Source: Selaginella moellendorffii (lineage: Eukaryota; Streptophyta; Lycopodiopsida; Selaginellales; Selaginellaceae). Taken from it: a stretch of DNA of 64,000 nt. Shown here one piece after another: positions 9,260 to 20,662 of the stretch. Both the position numbers and the translations under genes were made by a program. The stretch is taken from positions 1,782,672 to 1,846,671 of the forward strand of contig NW_003314268.1 in the NCBI RefSeq assembly GCF_000143415.4. Reading direction: 5' to 3'. How positions within the stretch are numbered: the stretch's first letter is position 1; every line of letters starts with the position of its first letter. The notes beneath the pieces were generated by a model, which was given only the letters and a program-made list of their open reading frames with translations, did not search any database and was not told the DNA's origin.

Positions 9260-11817
9260 ATGTCGAGCAGCCTGGGCAATCCCTCCAAATCCAAGGATTC
9301 CGCCAGAGTTGCCCAAAGAAACGGGGACAAGAGATGCAGCGGCGAGCGGCATTCGCCATCCCCTTGCTCGGGGGACAAGGAGGTGAGGTACGAGTTTGAC
9401 ACCAAGATTCCCAAGGGTCATCGAACAGACAGAGAGAAGAAGCGAGTCAAGAGGTTTGCTCCAGGGGCTGAAAAGGACAATGCGCAAGTTTCTGCTGCTG
9501 ACACGCCAAGAAGCGACACGTCCAAGCATTTGAAAAGGTTGCGAACAAGCAGAGCTAGTCGATGCCAGAGGAGAGACGAGGAGGTTGACGCAAAGCCTCC
9601 CCAGCTAGATAAGGTGGCCATGAACGACGACCAACAGGATCATCTGCCCGTGGCTAATCCGGTAGACGCGGACAAGACTGAAGGGGAAGGCCGTGAGACA
9701 CAAGCTGGGAAGCAGGAGGCTGACGAGCGAGAGGAAGGCAAGTTACAAGACAAGGTAGCGCTTGCTTCCCAAGACAACACTGCCACCGAAGATGTTGTCA
9801 ATCAAGAGGCCGTGCAAGCTATGGCGGAGAGCTTGGGAAATCACGACGCCGGTGCTGATGCTCCTCAAGAGGAGGGAGTGCCCGACGAACGCCAAGCGAT
9901 GGTGGTGCCTGAAGACAATGTGCCAGTTGTTCCCGAGGACTCAAAGCTGCCACAGGCGGAACCTGACACGTCGTTGTCGCTGGGATTGTCCAACTCGCAT
10001 CGTGCACTCAACAGGAACAAGAGCTTCCAGTCTATGTCCCAAGCAGAAACCTTTTCTCATGGCGTTACCACTTCGCTATCGCTCTCCTGTTCTCACCCGT
10101 TTACTCACAACCCCAGCTGCTCGCTCACGCACAATTCACACGACTATCAGGAGTTCTCCAGTGCAAGCCAGCCCGTGCGTCCGGAAGCCTCCTCGTATTC
10201 AGCTGGTCTAGGCAGCAGAAAGATGGAGTTTGGGGACTACGCTCGTCACCACCCCTTCAAGGGAAAAGCGGTGTCGGAAAGTAACCATTTTCCTCACCAT
10301 TCTCGTCCCAAAGGCAGCATGCACAGGAAACAGGTGAAGTCCAGCGGCCTTTCCCAGAGTGTGGGATCCTGGGAACGGTCGTTTGAGCGGGACAGGGCGT
10401 CGGCGACTTTGCGAGTCACTGTTCGTGAGGTGGTTGCTGATCCGGTTCTAGTGGTAGCGGAAAAGATGCGAAACTTACCCCGAGATGTGCTGGACGGGCT
10501 AAAGGCGTCGGCGAAGGACCTGGTGGAAAGCAGTGACCGGAGAGAAGAGTTTTTACAGCTGCAAAGAATTCTACAAACCAGGAATGACTTGTCGTCGGAC
10601 GCTCTTCACAAGTCACACCGTACTCAGGTTGAGATCTTGGTTGCTGTTAAGACGGGAAACCCAGCGTTCCTCCTGCAAGACAACCAGCTAAAACTTCTCG
10701 TCGAGGTCTTGCTCCACTCTCGATGCCGTAATGTCCAGTGCCTCAGCCAGCTTCCTGTCGACAACTGTGAGTGCAAGATATGCACCCAAAAGAACGGGTT
10801 TTGCAACGCGTGCATGTGCGTCGTGTGCTCGAAGTTCGACACGGCGCACAGCACTTGCAGCTGGGTGGGCTGTGACTACTGTATTCACTGGTGCCATACC
10901 GACTGCGGGCTGAGAAAGATGTACATTAAGCCGGGGACGACACCAGGGACTTCAGAGATGCAGTTCCACTGCATCGCATGCGGCCACACGTCCGAACTTT
11001 TTGGATTTGTGAAAGAGGTTTTTGCCTCTTGTGCCAAGTCGTGGAACCGAGGAGTACTCGTCAAGGAGCTGGATTGTGCGAGGCGAATGTTTCAGGGCAG
11101 CGAAGATTTGAGAGGGAGACAACTGTGCCGAAGAGCCGGCCAGATGATAGCCAAACTTGAGAGCAACAACCTAGACGTAGCGGAGGCCTGCAATGCCATG
11201 CTTAGATTCTTTGAAGGTACGTATTTTGTCTATTTTACTTTCTATTTCTTAGAGCTGATTTTCCAGATAGTAAAAACGTCTCCCTCCTGGAAGATGACGA
11301 GCACGCGACAGCAGGTGCTGCTCGTATTGATCCAAACACAGTATTGGAGAGAGCGACTTTGGCACTTCAGACATATGACCGCGTGTTGGAGGAGAAGCGT
11401 ACAGATGCTGCTGAAATGCAATACGAAAGAGCCAGGAAGAAAGCCGAGATAGAAGAGCTGGAGAGCATTGTCCGTATCAAACAAGCAGAGGCGAAAATGT
11501 TTCAAGCGCGTGCGGATGAAGCTTCCCGCGAGGCCGAAGGATTGCAGCGTATTGTTCTGGCTAAATGCGTCAAGGTGGAACAAGAGTACGTGGGCAAGAA
11601 ATCCAAGCTACAACTGCTCGAAGCAGAGGAGAAACGGAAGCGGAAGTTCGAGGACCTGCAGTTTCTGGAGAAAGGTTCGTCAAACTTCGACATTGTGCGC
11701 AAGTTGATGGGTGATCTGCAAGACCTGCTGGGAAACATGGAAGCTGCCAAACAGCTGCAAGCAGAGGAGGTTTCTGGAATTGAAGCGTACTTGGAGAGAT
11801 ATTTGCAGTCCAGGTAA
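9260..11817 (+). CDS. OBERON-type PHD-finger protein (OBE3/OBE4-like)
   Basis: There are two exons, 9260-11216 and 11267-11817. The first ~390 residues are charged and low complexity, with Ser/Asp/Glu-rich stretches. From about residue 390 comes the conserved OBERON region, with a Cys/His-rich PHD finger: CECKICTQKNGFCNACMC, WVGCDYCIHWCHTDC and FHCIACGHTSELFGFVKEVF. The C-terminal ~180 residues form a coiled coil (MQYERARKKAEIEELESIV onward) ending YLERYLQSR. OBERON proteins are nuclear chromatin-associated factors needed for meristem establishment and auxin-dependent root initiation in Arabidopsis. The start MSSSLGNPSK at 9260 was preferred. The frame is open to 9185 but has no upstream ATG in that extension. 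The assignment is strong at family level. Confidence 0.9.
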
Positions 11818-12808
11818 AAATCAGCGTGACGAAAAGCTTTTGTGAGCGTGGCCAACGGTTTCGTGCTTGTGGGGCAGGGTGGCATAGACCTGGCATGGCG
11901 TTTGTGTACTATCTAAGAGGGCCTACGTTGCGGAGCTGTAAAAGAGCGAGCGCATCACGGACTTGTTGAAATTTTTACCAGACAGACAGACTGAGTGATT
12001 CTTGTGATGGTTGCGTAGTCAGATTCGTGTCTCTGTTGATAGCTCTATCTAGCCATACAGGGAGAGTCGTCTCGCCCCTACCTAGAATTCCTAGGATTCA
12101 AGGTCAGGTGCACTGCTCTGCTTTTGAAGCGGTCCAATCTCTTCCGTGGAAAAATCCGACAATGCTGAGGTTAGGTGCAAGTCATTGTTCTTGTACAGGA
12201 GCTGCTGGATTAATGCCCTTGTTAGCGCAGACACAGCAAGTCTTACGAGCTCCAAGGTGAAGCAGTAAACGACTGTTACTTGTCTGGATGCTGGTGACGC
12301 ATATATTCTTAAGACAAGAACAGCTAGAGCGAAGCGAGTGTATCTCATATGACGGACTGAGTAGGCATAGGATTTACCACGAAGAACATGTGCAGGTTGG
12401 AAGCAGCGGGAGAGGCAGAGGTTCCCAACTGCTGTCTCAGAGCTACAACAGAGCTATTCTACGAGCTGCAAAGTTGAGTGTTCGCTTTCGTTGCACTGTT
12501 ACTCGATACAAGACGTGGCATGGCAATCTGTATCTTTCCACTATGCCTCCGAGAGACGACAGGTATCTCTAGCTAGTCTGCTGTATAGCTGCAGGAGCTT
12601 GCTCACAGCTGGTACTTGAGAATCAAGGCATCCACTTTTGGAAACCAGAGTCGCCTAAGATTCCGGTTCAGCTCTAGACGACATCGACTTCCGAAACATG
12701 CATTCCACTTTAACTTGTGTGACTCATCTATCTACCTTTATTGGCAGCTTTATAGTTTGTACAAGAGGAATCTAGGTAGCTATAGTCCTCCATCTTTTTC
12801 AAACATGC
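11818..12808. other. Convergent intergenic region, OBERON / CYP78A
   Basis: About 1 kb lies between two convergent stops and includes 3' UTRs. Only short, motif-free open frames occur. No RNA gene or repeat was recognised. Confidence 0.5.
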
Positions 12809-14545
12809 TTACATTGGACGCCTGGGGACCGGGCATGCTCTCAAAGGCTTGGCCATCTCAGCGGAGAGCTTGAGGACTTCCTGTAGCTCCACGGGATGGT
12901 CGGTGCAGGCCAGCCACTCGAACTTCTGCAGCAGCCGGGCAACCCACAGGTGCACAGTGGCGAGGCCAAGTGCTCGTCCGGGACAAACACGCCGCCCAGA
13001 ACCGAATGGCGCTAGGCGGAGATCGCTCCCTTTGACATCCATGTCGGCTCCGCCGGCTCCGGCCATGAACCTCTCGGGCAAGAAGCGGTGGGGCTGAGTC
13101 CAGATGGTGGAGTCATGCGTTATGGCCCACATGTTCACCATGGCGTTGGTACCTTTGGGAACATGATGGCCGCCGGCGATGGTGGTGTCTTGCGTACAGA
13201 GGCGAGACCACGACAACAGGGGGCCTGGGGGGTGAAGCCTCAGCGTCTCCTTGACCACTGCTTGCAAGTAAGTCAACCTGTGAACATGGTCGTCCCTTAC
13301 GTCCTCGGCGCCAAGAGTAGCATCCAATTCAAGGTGGAGCTTGCGCTGGATGTCTGGATGCACAACGAGCTCGGCTAGCACCCATTCGGTCAGGATGGCA
13401 GTGGTGTCCGTCCCCCTGAAGATCATCTCCTGCATCAACAGCGTGCAAAAAAGGAAGTCAACGGCATGGCCACCTTGATGACAAACAGAACTGTTTGCAT
13501 TGTAGGCTTAGATCGCTCGCTCACTTACCCACAACACCGCAACAATGTCGTCGTCCTGGAGCTCGTCTTCCCCTTGAAGAGCGAGTAGAACATCCACAAA
13601 GTCGTCGCTCCGCATTCCCGCGTTGCCCGTGGCTGCTGCCAGCCTGTGCTGCCTGATGATGCCGCCGACAAACGCCGACACTCGAGCAGCGAGAACTCGG
13701 GAGCGCCGCTGAATGGCCTGCGCGTCCAGGTGCTTGAGCAACGGGATGTGATCCGCCCAATTCACGGCCCCGAGAAGGTCAAAGCCTTCGCGAACCATGC
13801 TGACCAGCTCCTCCTCTTGTTCTTTGTTGGACGACCGCCACCCAAACACGCTCCTCATCATCGTCCTCACCGACGTTTGCTGCAGGATGCAGCGGAGAGG
13901 CAGCGGATCCTGCTGCCCCTGCCGGCGGATCGCCCCCAGCATCGCCTCGCTCTCCTGGAGCCGTATGTGCTCCTGCGCCGCCATTCGCCTGGGCGAGAAG
14001 AGGCTGTGCGCGGCAATCCTTCGCAGCCGCCTCCAGTGTTCGCCCTGCGGCGCGAATCCGATGGCCCTCCCAAACATGAGCTCCTGAGCCGACTGCTTGA
14101 TAGGCCGATCGCCAAAGCAGGGACTGCTCAGTATCTCTCGCGCCGCCTCGGGCTTGCTGGCCACCACCAGCCTGGTGCTCCCCAGCTGCAAGGCCATGAG
14201 CCCCGCGCTGGGATTCAAGGCTGCAGCCAGCTCCGCCAGCCATCTGTGTGGCTGCCCCGCGGCACGGCCGAATTCCACCAGGTTGCCCACCACGGGCATT
14301 CCTGCCGGCCCCGGAATGGTGCTGCTCCATGATCTCTTGCAGCCAGGGAGCCTGTTGCACCACACCTTGGCTGACAAGGCCAGCAAGCAGAGCAGGAGGA
14401 TCGTCAGCAATAGCATCCGTGACGATCTTACCATGCCGGCAGCGAGCTGGAGCATGACATGAAACAAATCTTGATTGCGCTCTCGGCTCGCCAGCACTTG
14501 CAACAGCGGCAGCACTTGGAGCCAGATCCCATGACCGCACTCCAT
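12809..14545 (-). CDS. CYP78A: Cytochrome P450, CYP78A subfamily
   Basis: There are two exons, 14545-13529 and 13429-12809. A hydrophobic anchor ([18 protein letters not shown]) is followed by the proline hinge [12 protein letters not shown]. The I-helix oxygen-binding motif FRGTDTT starts exon 2. The K-helix ExxR lies in [17 protein letters not shown], the PERF motif reads LPERF, and the haem loop [14 protein letters not shown] carries the thiolate cysteine. The intron position just before EMIFRGTDT and the LLSWSRL signature fit CYP78A. Members act in the ER, probably oxidising fatty-acid-derived or unknown growth signals, and promote organ size (KLUH in Arabidopsis). Several ATGs lie near the 5' end; 14545 gives the longest model. 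A start nearer the anchor at 14434 or 14419 is possible. Confidence 0.93.
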
Positions 14546-14647
14546 TGATCTAGATCACCAGTCACTAATTCTTTTCTGCTCTCGGCCGAGACTAGCTACA
14601 AGCATATACTCGCTCGATCACAAAGACCCGGCTCAAGCCTTGGCTGG

Positions 14648-14655
14648 TATTTATA
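14648..14655 (-). promoter_or_regulatory. Probable TATA box of the CYP78A gene
   Basis: The minus strand reads TATAAATA about 100 bp upstream of the first ATG at 14545. Spacing suggests transcription starts near 14620. Confidence 0.5.
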
Positions 14656-14828
14656 ATCGCAGGATAACGGCGTCTGGATTGATCACTATAACATGGCAGT
14701 CAAGTGATCATGTAGCTTTGCTTGCACAAAGGATAGATTATATGGCACAGCGCAGGGAAAAGTATGCGTTCATCCTGGGAAAAGTGGTGTTTTGGAAACT
14801 CCCACTTAAAATCTATCTCCGAGGCTCC

Positions 14829-15660
14829 TGGGCTTCCACGTTAAACCCTGTGGCAATGGATCACGTTTCAAGAGTTCCGTCAACCTCCCTTTTGTTGGTC
14901 ACGGTCAAGTTTTTCAATGCGTTGGCCAACTTGACAACACTCCTGCCAAGATCGCCAAAGGATCCGCCTTGTTTGTTTAGGCGCTGCCGCTCTTGTCCGT
15001 CATGGCTTGCAACCCCCAGTTGGCGTGTCCATTCAAGCCATGGATCCAGGCTGAGTGACGCCCGTCTCCAAACCAAATTTTCTATCCTGGCCGGGAATTG
15101 AAAACTCTCTGACATGCTGCTTTCCAAGATTGGGCAATCATTGACAGGAATATATTGGAGCACTCCAATCCAATCGGGTTGCTGGAGGGAGATGACTTCT
15201 CTCCAATCACAACCTTGGCATGTGTTGTTGGGTGTGGTGCCCCACAGAAAAACAACCAAACTCCAGAGCTCAAGGCGGCGTGCAGCGGGAAATCCACCTC
15301 TTTCGACCATGCTGCACAGTGCTATTATGCTACGCTTATTTGCACCTCAATCGCAATCACGCCACACTTGCTCGATCGCTCATGCTTGCTCCTCCCGAGG
15401 CTGGGTAACATGACAAGCAAGGAGGAAAGAAAAAAGAAATGAAACCGCTGACTTGGTCTACGACGGGCCTTGGTTGACTGGTCAGCACGGCTTTAGGGCT
15501 CTAAGGAGCATGTTCAAGGGGCGAATGCCGTTGGCCGATGCAAGCGAGGTGACCCAATCAAGGTGGTGGAATTCTGAAATTTCCATGACTGCAGGTGCTG
15601 GGCTAGCAATCAGGGAGCCTGGCAGTCGGGCTGCTCAACAGGCCCAACAAGTGAATGAGA
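14829..15660 (+). repeat. Duplicated block, copy A: decayed copy of the hydrolase 5' end with inner part inverted
   Basis: This block is paralogous to 22826-23626. The left flank (tgggcttccacgttaaaccc) and right flank (ccttggttgactggtcagca, from 15468) run in the same direction in both copies. The inner segment 14870-15457 is instead the reverse complement of 22853-23391. The right flank holds a decayed copy of the first two exons of the 3-hydroxyisobutyryl-CoA hydrolase gene. Its first ATG and the following ~20 bp are deleted at 15503, and about 10 bp are lost at 15650, which shifts the frame. It should be treated as a pseudogene fragment. Confidence 0.85.
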
Positions 15661-15986
15661 CCTAAAGCATACCGGATCCGTGTATGGACGCCTCGATCCT
15701 CAAACTGAAACCCTCTGTGAAAGCTCTCATCCACTGTTTTCCCCATGGTAAGTGTACTGAAACTCACAAACCATGATCGTTACGCTGGATCCGAGGGGTG
15801 GGGTCCATATAAGTCGAACTGGAAGTCCTTGGAGTGTCCGGTCCCCGGGATGGCTTCTTGTAGTCAAAGCGTACCTTGGTTGCTCAGTTCAGGAGCTTAC
15901 CGGTATGAATATTTTCGATCTGGTTGCCGTTTTTGAGCTCATACTCTTATTGTTCCTGCGGCCAAAAAGTGACCTGGCCATTATAT
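15661..15986. other. Intergenic stretch, possible small 5' exon
   Basis: An ATG at about 15684 opens a short frame (MDASILKLKPSVKALIHCFP) followed by a good donor GTAAGT. It could be a first exon of the plus-strand gene at 17.2 kb, but no further exon could be joined with confidence. Confidence 0.2.
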
Positions 15987-16670
15987 TTTCACATGATGCT
16001 GATTATCAACCGCCAAACCAATAGCGTTTGAAAGTGAAACTGGACCATGACAACCATGATTCGACTGGCCTGGCAAGTAAGGAAATCCTTCTGCAACAAT
16101 GCACTGAAACTCATTGGCGAACTGTAGCGTCTCTCCATAAAGAAGATATTCGACATGCTTTTTTCTGGACTTGACAACCTGATCGAAGAAAGTTAGAAAG
16201 CTCAGAAGCCTGCTTTGATTCAGTACCTTCCCCTCAAAGCTCTTTTCCCAGCGGTCCTGAAGGAAACGATTATGTACGCGAATAACCTTCAGAACACGAA
16301 CACCAATGACACCAAACGGAGAATAGTCAAGCAGGGAGAATCTCGAGGTGACTAAATTGTCACAGTTTTTGAACCAGACATCCTTCGGATTCCGATTTTC
16401 ATACGAATGTTGCCACCTAAGGAAACAGAGCGGTGTTACTTGCCGAAATTATGTGCCACTCCCACATGAACCAGACACAGAAGCACAAACCTGTGTCGAG
16501 TTCCACTTCAGCCAATGTATTACCCGATCAACAACAGCCTTTTCCTTCGCCTTCACGATATGCATATCCTCTCTTAGGGTGTCCAGCCTGCCCATCATAT
16601 CTGGTTTTCGAGAGTCGTAACCATGGACTTCATCTGTAGCCACCGATCCTACCTTTTGGACTGCTCAATC
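15987..16670 (-). other. Coding-like region, unidentified minus-strand gene or gene remnant
   Basis: On the minus strand, two open segments have the composition of real exons. The first (about 16655-16492) reads DEVHGYDSRKPDMMGRLDTL and onward and ends with a GT donor. After a short intron, the second (about 16420-15985) reads from RWQHSYENRNPKDVWFKN through VLKVIRVHNRFLQDRWEKSF to a TAA. The second is open for about 145 codons. The VIRVHNRFL...WE pattern vaguely recalls leucine-rich-repeat flagellar proteins of the LRRC9 kind, but no leucine-rich repeat is visible. Upstream exons could not be joined in frame, so it may be partial or broken. Confidence 0.35.
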
Positions 16671-17209
16671 CCCACAAACGATGAGAAAGTTCAAGCCTGC
16701 AGAGATTAACTAGGATAAAGCTGAAAAGAATGCACTTCTCAACTTTATCCCCTTCTTGCATTCTATTATAATGCCGATTACCAGCAGTGCAAATCTAAGC
16801 ACAAAGAACAATGTTCTTAATGAAGAGAAAGAAGAAGACGTCATTCCTGTGAAGGGTAAAAGTCCACAAGATGCCAATTCACCCACTGTCACAGCTGCTT
16901 ATATGCCCTAGCCTAAGAGAAGTCTTACCTTGTCCTCGCTGCTCCTCCACTCCCATGCTTTCACCCTATAAGAAAACTTACATTTAGTTAAAGGAATGGA
17001 AAATGCTAAAAATTTAAAATTATTTTAACAGCTGGTATGAAGAAAATTTTAATGCATTTAAATTACTCCTAATAACTCTTAATTAAAAGAGGTCGGTGTC
17101 TAAAAGTGCATTTTAGGACCTATATTAGGAACTACTCTGACATCCTGGAATGACGGCTTTAAGGTACTTCTGTTTGATTTAATCAATTTGACAAAGCTTT
17201 TGCCCGCAG

Positions 17210-19012
17210 TGGGATCCTTCGCTCCGTGCATTCAGATTATTGAAGGTCTGTCCTGATGAGTATTTTTCTTTGCCCTTTTTTGGATTAATGTTTTTCTCGT
17301 CAACCCAGCTTCTCGCGGATGACTTTACGTTTCATGTGTTTGACCGGTCTTTTATCACTTTTGATGAGCTACTCCGACACAGTAAGTCAATTGGATGAAT
17401 GCCAGCTTTTTATTTGTGTTTTTGAAGCAGGCACTACAAATGCTGAAATTGCCACAACCGTCCTTCGTTTTCTCCTGCATGCATGTTCGGTTGTTTACTA
17501 TGACTTAACATCTGCGGCTTTTGATGTGCTAAATGGGTTCTGCGAGAAGCTTGCATATCGCTTCTCGAATCAGGTTCGGATTTACTAGTGGTATGAGCTT
17601 AACACTTAGTGACTTGTGCACAGCAACTATGGAGAGCTTACACGTTGTCTCTGATGGTGGGTTTGTGAACACACTTAACTGTTTTTCGCTTACATGTGTG
17701 ATGTAGGCCCTTGCTGCCCGTCTTCCCGGTGCCTCGGAAAGGCTAGCTAATCTTCGAAACCTAAATTCTGGGATGCAGCTGGCGGAAACTGGTAAGGGAC
17801 TTTCCAATCATTAGCACTCAGCACTTCTGCTTCAGTCACCTGCAGGTCAAGCATGTTTCGAGGTCTACCTGCGGAGTGCAGTCAGCTTGTTCACAGTGGT
17901 TTGGCCTTCCAAGGTACGCGTTTCTGTTTATGCAGACCACTAGCGTTACTAATCACATACATACAATTTTCAGTGTCTGTGGATGTTGAGAAGTTGGACA
18001 AGTCAATCAAACTTAGGGATGTTATAGAACTCGCGAATGGCCCAATCAACATGTTCTTTATGCCGCACACTTCCCGGTGCGTTGAATACCTGGACAGGAG
18101 TCTTCGTCTCATTTGCGAAGCGCTAAAGAGATGTGAACGTACAAGCTTCGACCACGCCCTCTTCGGCGTAAGTTTTTTCTTTTTTGGTCCTTTCCCTCTC
18201 TTTTCTTAAGGAAAAACTGTGATAAACAGAGGCTTGTGGTCGTGTTCGGTCTAGAAGATCGCATCATTCCAGTGGCATTGTCGTCTTTAGCTCGGACATT
18301 GTTCATCGAGGTTGGTATTTAAGAGAATGATATATGACAGGATATGAATCGTTGTTTGCTTGTGCAGCTTCTAAAGGATCTCTCCTTCAGTGGCGTCATA
18401 GATGTCTTCGGAAGGCTCATCCCGCAAATGGAGACATCTGCAAAGGTACGTGTTGCGCTCGTTTTCGACTGCAGGCTTATGTACGTGTATTTTGCAGCTT
18501 TGTCTTCTACTGACTCTCTTTCGGGAATTTATACGTCTAAAATGGCCAGGCACAGCAAATGATGTAGATCCTGCAGCATTCAAGGAACTCCGGGGTCTCC
18601 TCAACTGGATGTTCACTTCCGGGGCTCTTCAGTTTAATCCAACTGATAGTGAGGAAGACGATAAGAATCGTCCAAGAGGTTTTTTGGAGCAGCTGGAAAC
18701 GGTGAGGATTTATATTTTGCTGTGAAACTATTTCGTGTCTAACTCGAGGAATCTCAGGTAGAAGTCGGTGTGAATGTCTACCTGCTTATTGTGTGGCTGG
18801 AAGTGAAGGGTGGGACTGATTATTGCAGCTTGCTTGCCACTAGTGAGCAAGTACGCAACTCATGGTTGAAACCTTTGCTGGAGCAAGAAGTCGAGATCAC
18901 AGAACCGCTCTTTAACAATTACCTTACGGTGGCACGATCGGTAATAGAGTATGCTTTGCTCGTAAACAGCGACCCTCAGATCGTCATAGAGGAAGGCCTC
19001 CTACCCTGCTAA
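17210..19012 (+). CDS. Unidentified multi-exon gene, helical solenoid-like protein
   Basis: At least eight or nine short exons separated by 50-70 bp GT-AG introns can be read from about 17210 to a TAA at 19010-19012. Recognisable stretches are LLADDFTFHVFDRSFITF, AEIATTVLRFLLHACSVVYY, LAARLPGASERLANLRNLNS, KSIKLRDVIELANGPINMFF, VALSSLARTLFIELLKDLSF, ELRGLLNWMFTSGALQF and, at the end, DPQIVIEEGLLPC. The composition is rich in Leu and amphipathic helices, which suggests a HEAT-like alpha solenoid, but no family is recognised. The 5' end is uncertain; it may begin near 15.7 kb or earlier. No frameshift was noticed in the parts read. Confidence 0.5.
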
Positions 19013-20662
19013 TGATTCTGTGCACTCACGGAAGAAACAGAGGTGATAAATAAATATTTATTTATCACCGGAAAATATTTGCTGTTTATATATCAGGCTC
19101 ATTTGTTGATTCGGACTCTCTGTGATGCTTGCAGAAACTATTCAGCTTGTTATGGCATCCAAAAAAAAAAAAAGCGTTTAGCTCCAATCTCCACCTAAAC
19201 TTGCGCTGAAGTAAGTTCCTGCACGAGGCCACGACATTAAAACTGTGGAACTTTGGAACTTTCTAAGAGGGCTTAGAAAGCAGCCTTTAAGTAGACCCCT
19301 GTCCCGCTTACAAGTTAATGTAGAAACATAGAACAGACACTCCATTAATGTTGGAGATGCTCGCAGGTGCCCCCAAAACGTGGTCATGATATGGGATCCC
19401 ATCCGAGACGTGATATACGTCTCCATTCCCAGAAACCAAGTGATGTCAATATGCCAATATCAAGATCATTGTCTACCAACAGAGTTGGGAGAATACGTTC
19501 TTGTTCCCAATAGCATCCTTTTGAGTTGGGAAGGGCGAGACTGATTTTCGAAAATGCGTACTCGTAAGCACCTGTTATACGATTTTAAAGACAGCTAATC
19601 AGAACACCTGATAGAACACCTGAGGCCGAGTTGAAAAACACGACGTACGAAGATGTATCTAGCCACTCACTGCTCAATCGCAGGGACCAGAAAAATATTT
19701 TATGATCGCTCCAATTTTCCTTCAGTGTATCCTCGGTCATCATATAATTGATTGGATCAAGCAAGCCCATAAAAAGCCTAGAATCAGGACAAAAACAAGT
19801 GAAACAATTACATTTGACACAAGAAAGCAATTACCTCTGAAAATCCGCTTCACATGAAGCGACAAGCCTGGTTACGAGAATGAGGCTCATGCATGAACCG
19901 AGGCTCGATTTCCCATTGAGATCCCCATCGCTCCATAGCGTGGGACACCTCCTTCTCAAAGCCACGCCACTTCTTAATATTTTTCTTCTGTGGCAGTGTA
20001 TGATATGCATGAAGATTGCTCGATCCCGACATTTCTGTTGCTAGAAGTGGTGCATATGGATGCGATTTGAGGAGTTGCATTCGAGGAATTTTGCAACCGT
20101 TGAGATGTTGTTCCAGTTTGTTATACGCCCACTGCAGCACCTGCAACATTTTTCAAAATAAGTATTCACAAAGATTTCTCTGTTTTCCTTCTTACATTGT
20201 TGTTGCTGCTGCTGGGTACCCGTGATCATCACGACGGACGAATGCAAACCCTAGTTTTAAAACACGGGGCGTTTCGGAATAGGGCAAAGCAAGAGCGATG
20301 GAGAGGAACTGACAGGAGCTGGTTGCTAAGGCCGTGAACTGGGAGGATTTACATTATTCTTCACGGCCAAATCTGAATGTGGATATATGGCCACGGTATC
20401 GGAGTCGCTGCACAACTCATCGGATCGAGGCTTTCCAGTAGCTTTCTGCGAGGTTTCTGTAGATGATAGCTTACGAGTCCAACATGTCTCTGAACCTCGT
20501 ATTTGAGGCATCACACAGAAGAACCAACAGAGTATTTTGTAGAAGTATTGAGTCTGTGTGTGTTTTCTTATCTTTCGTAGATAACAGGCTTCCGCAGACA
20601 CCTACATATGGGAGACAACCAAGAGTTGGCTCCATACACAACAAAAACAGTCTAATTCGATC
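19013..20662. other. Intergenic region with minus-strand coding-like fragments
   Basis: Several minus-strand open segments occur: 20149-19850 (WAYNKLEQHLNGCKIPRMQL and onward), 19830-19585 (LLDPINYMMTEDTLKENWSD) and 19426-19178. They look like degenerate exons, but the reading frame breaks between the first two. No family was recognised. A plausible first exon MITGTQQQQQQ with a GTAAG donor lies at about 20228-20195. An A tract lies at about 19162-19175. Confidence 0.3.

Noticed and set aside
13779-14540. Large open frames overlapping CYP78A on both strands
   Set aside because: High-GC shadow frames of the P450 exon, whose own motifs are complete.
14861-15310. Minus-strand frame of 149 codons in the duplicated block as a gene
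   Set aside because: The counterpart in the second block is interrupted and diverged. No family motif is present, and the segment is better explained as duplicated upstream DNA.
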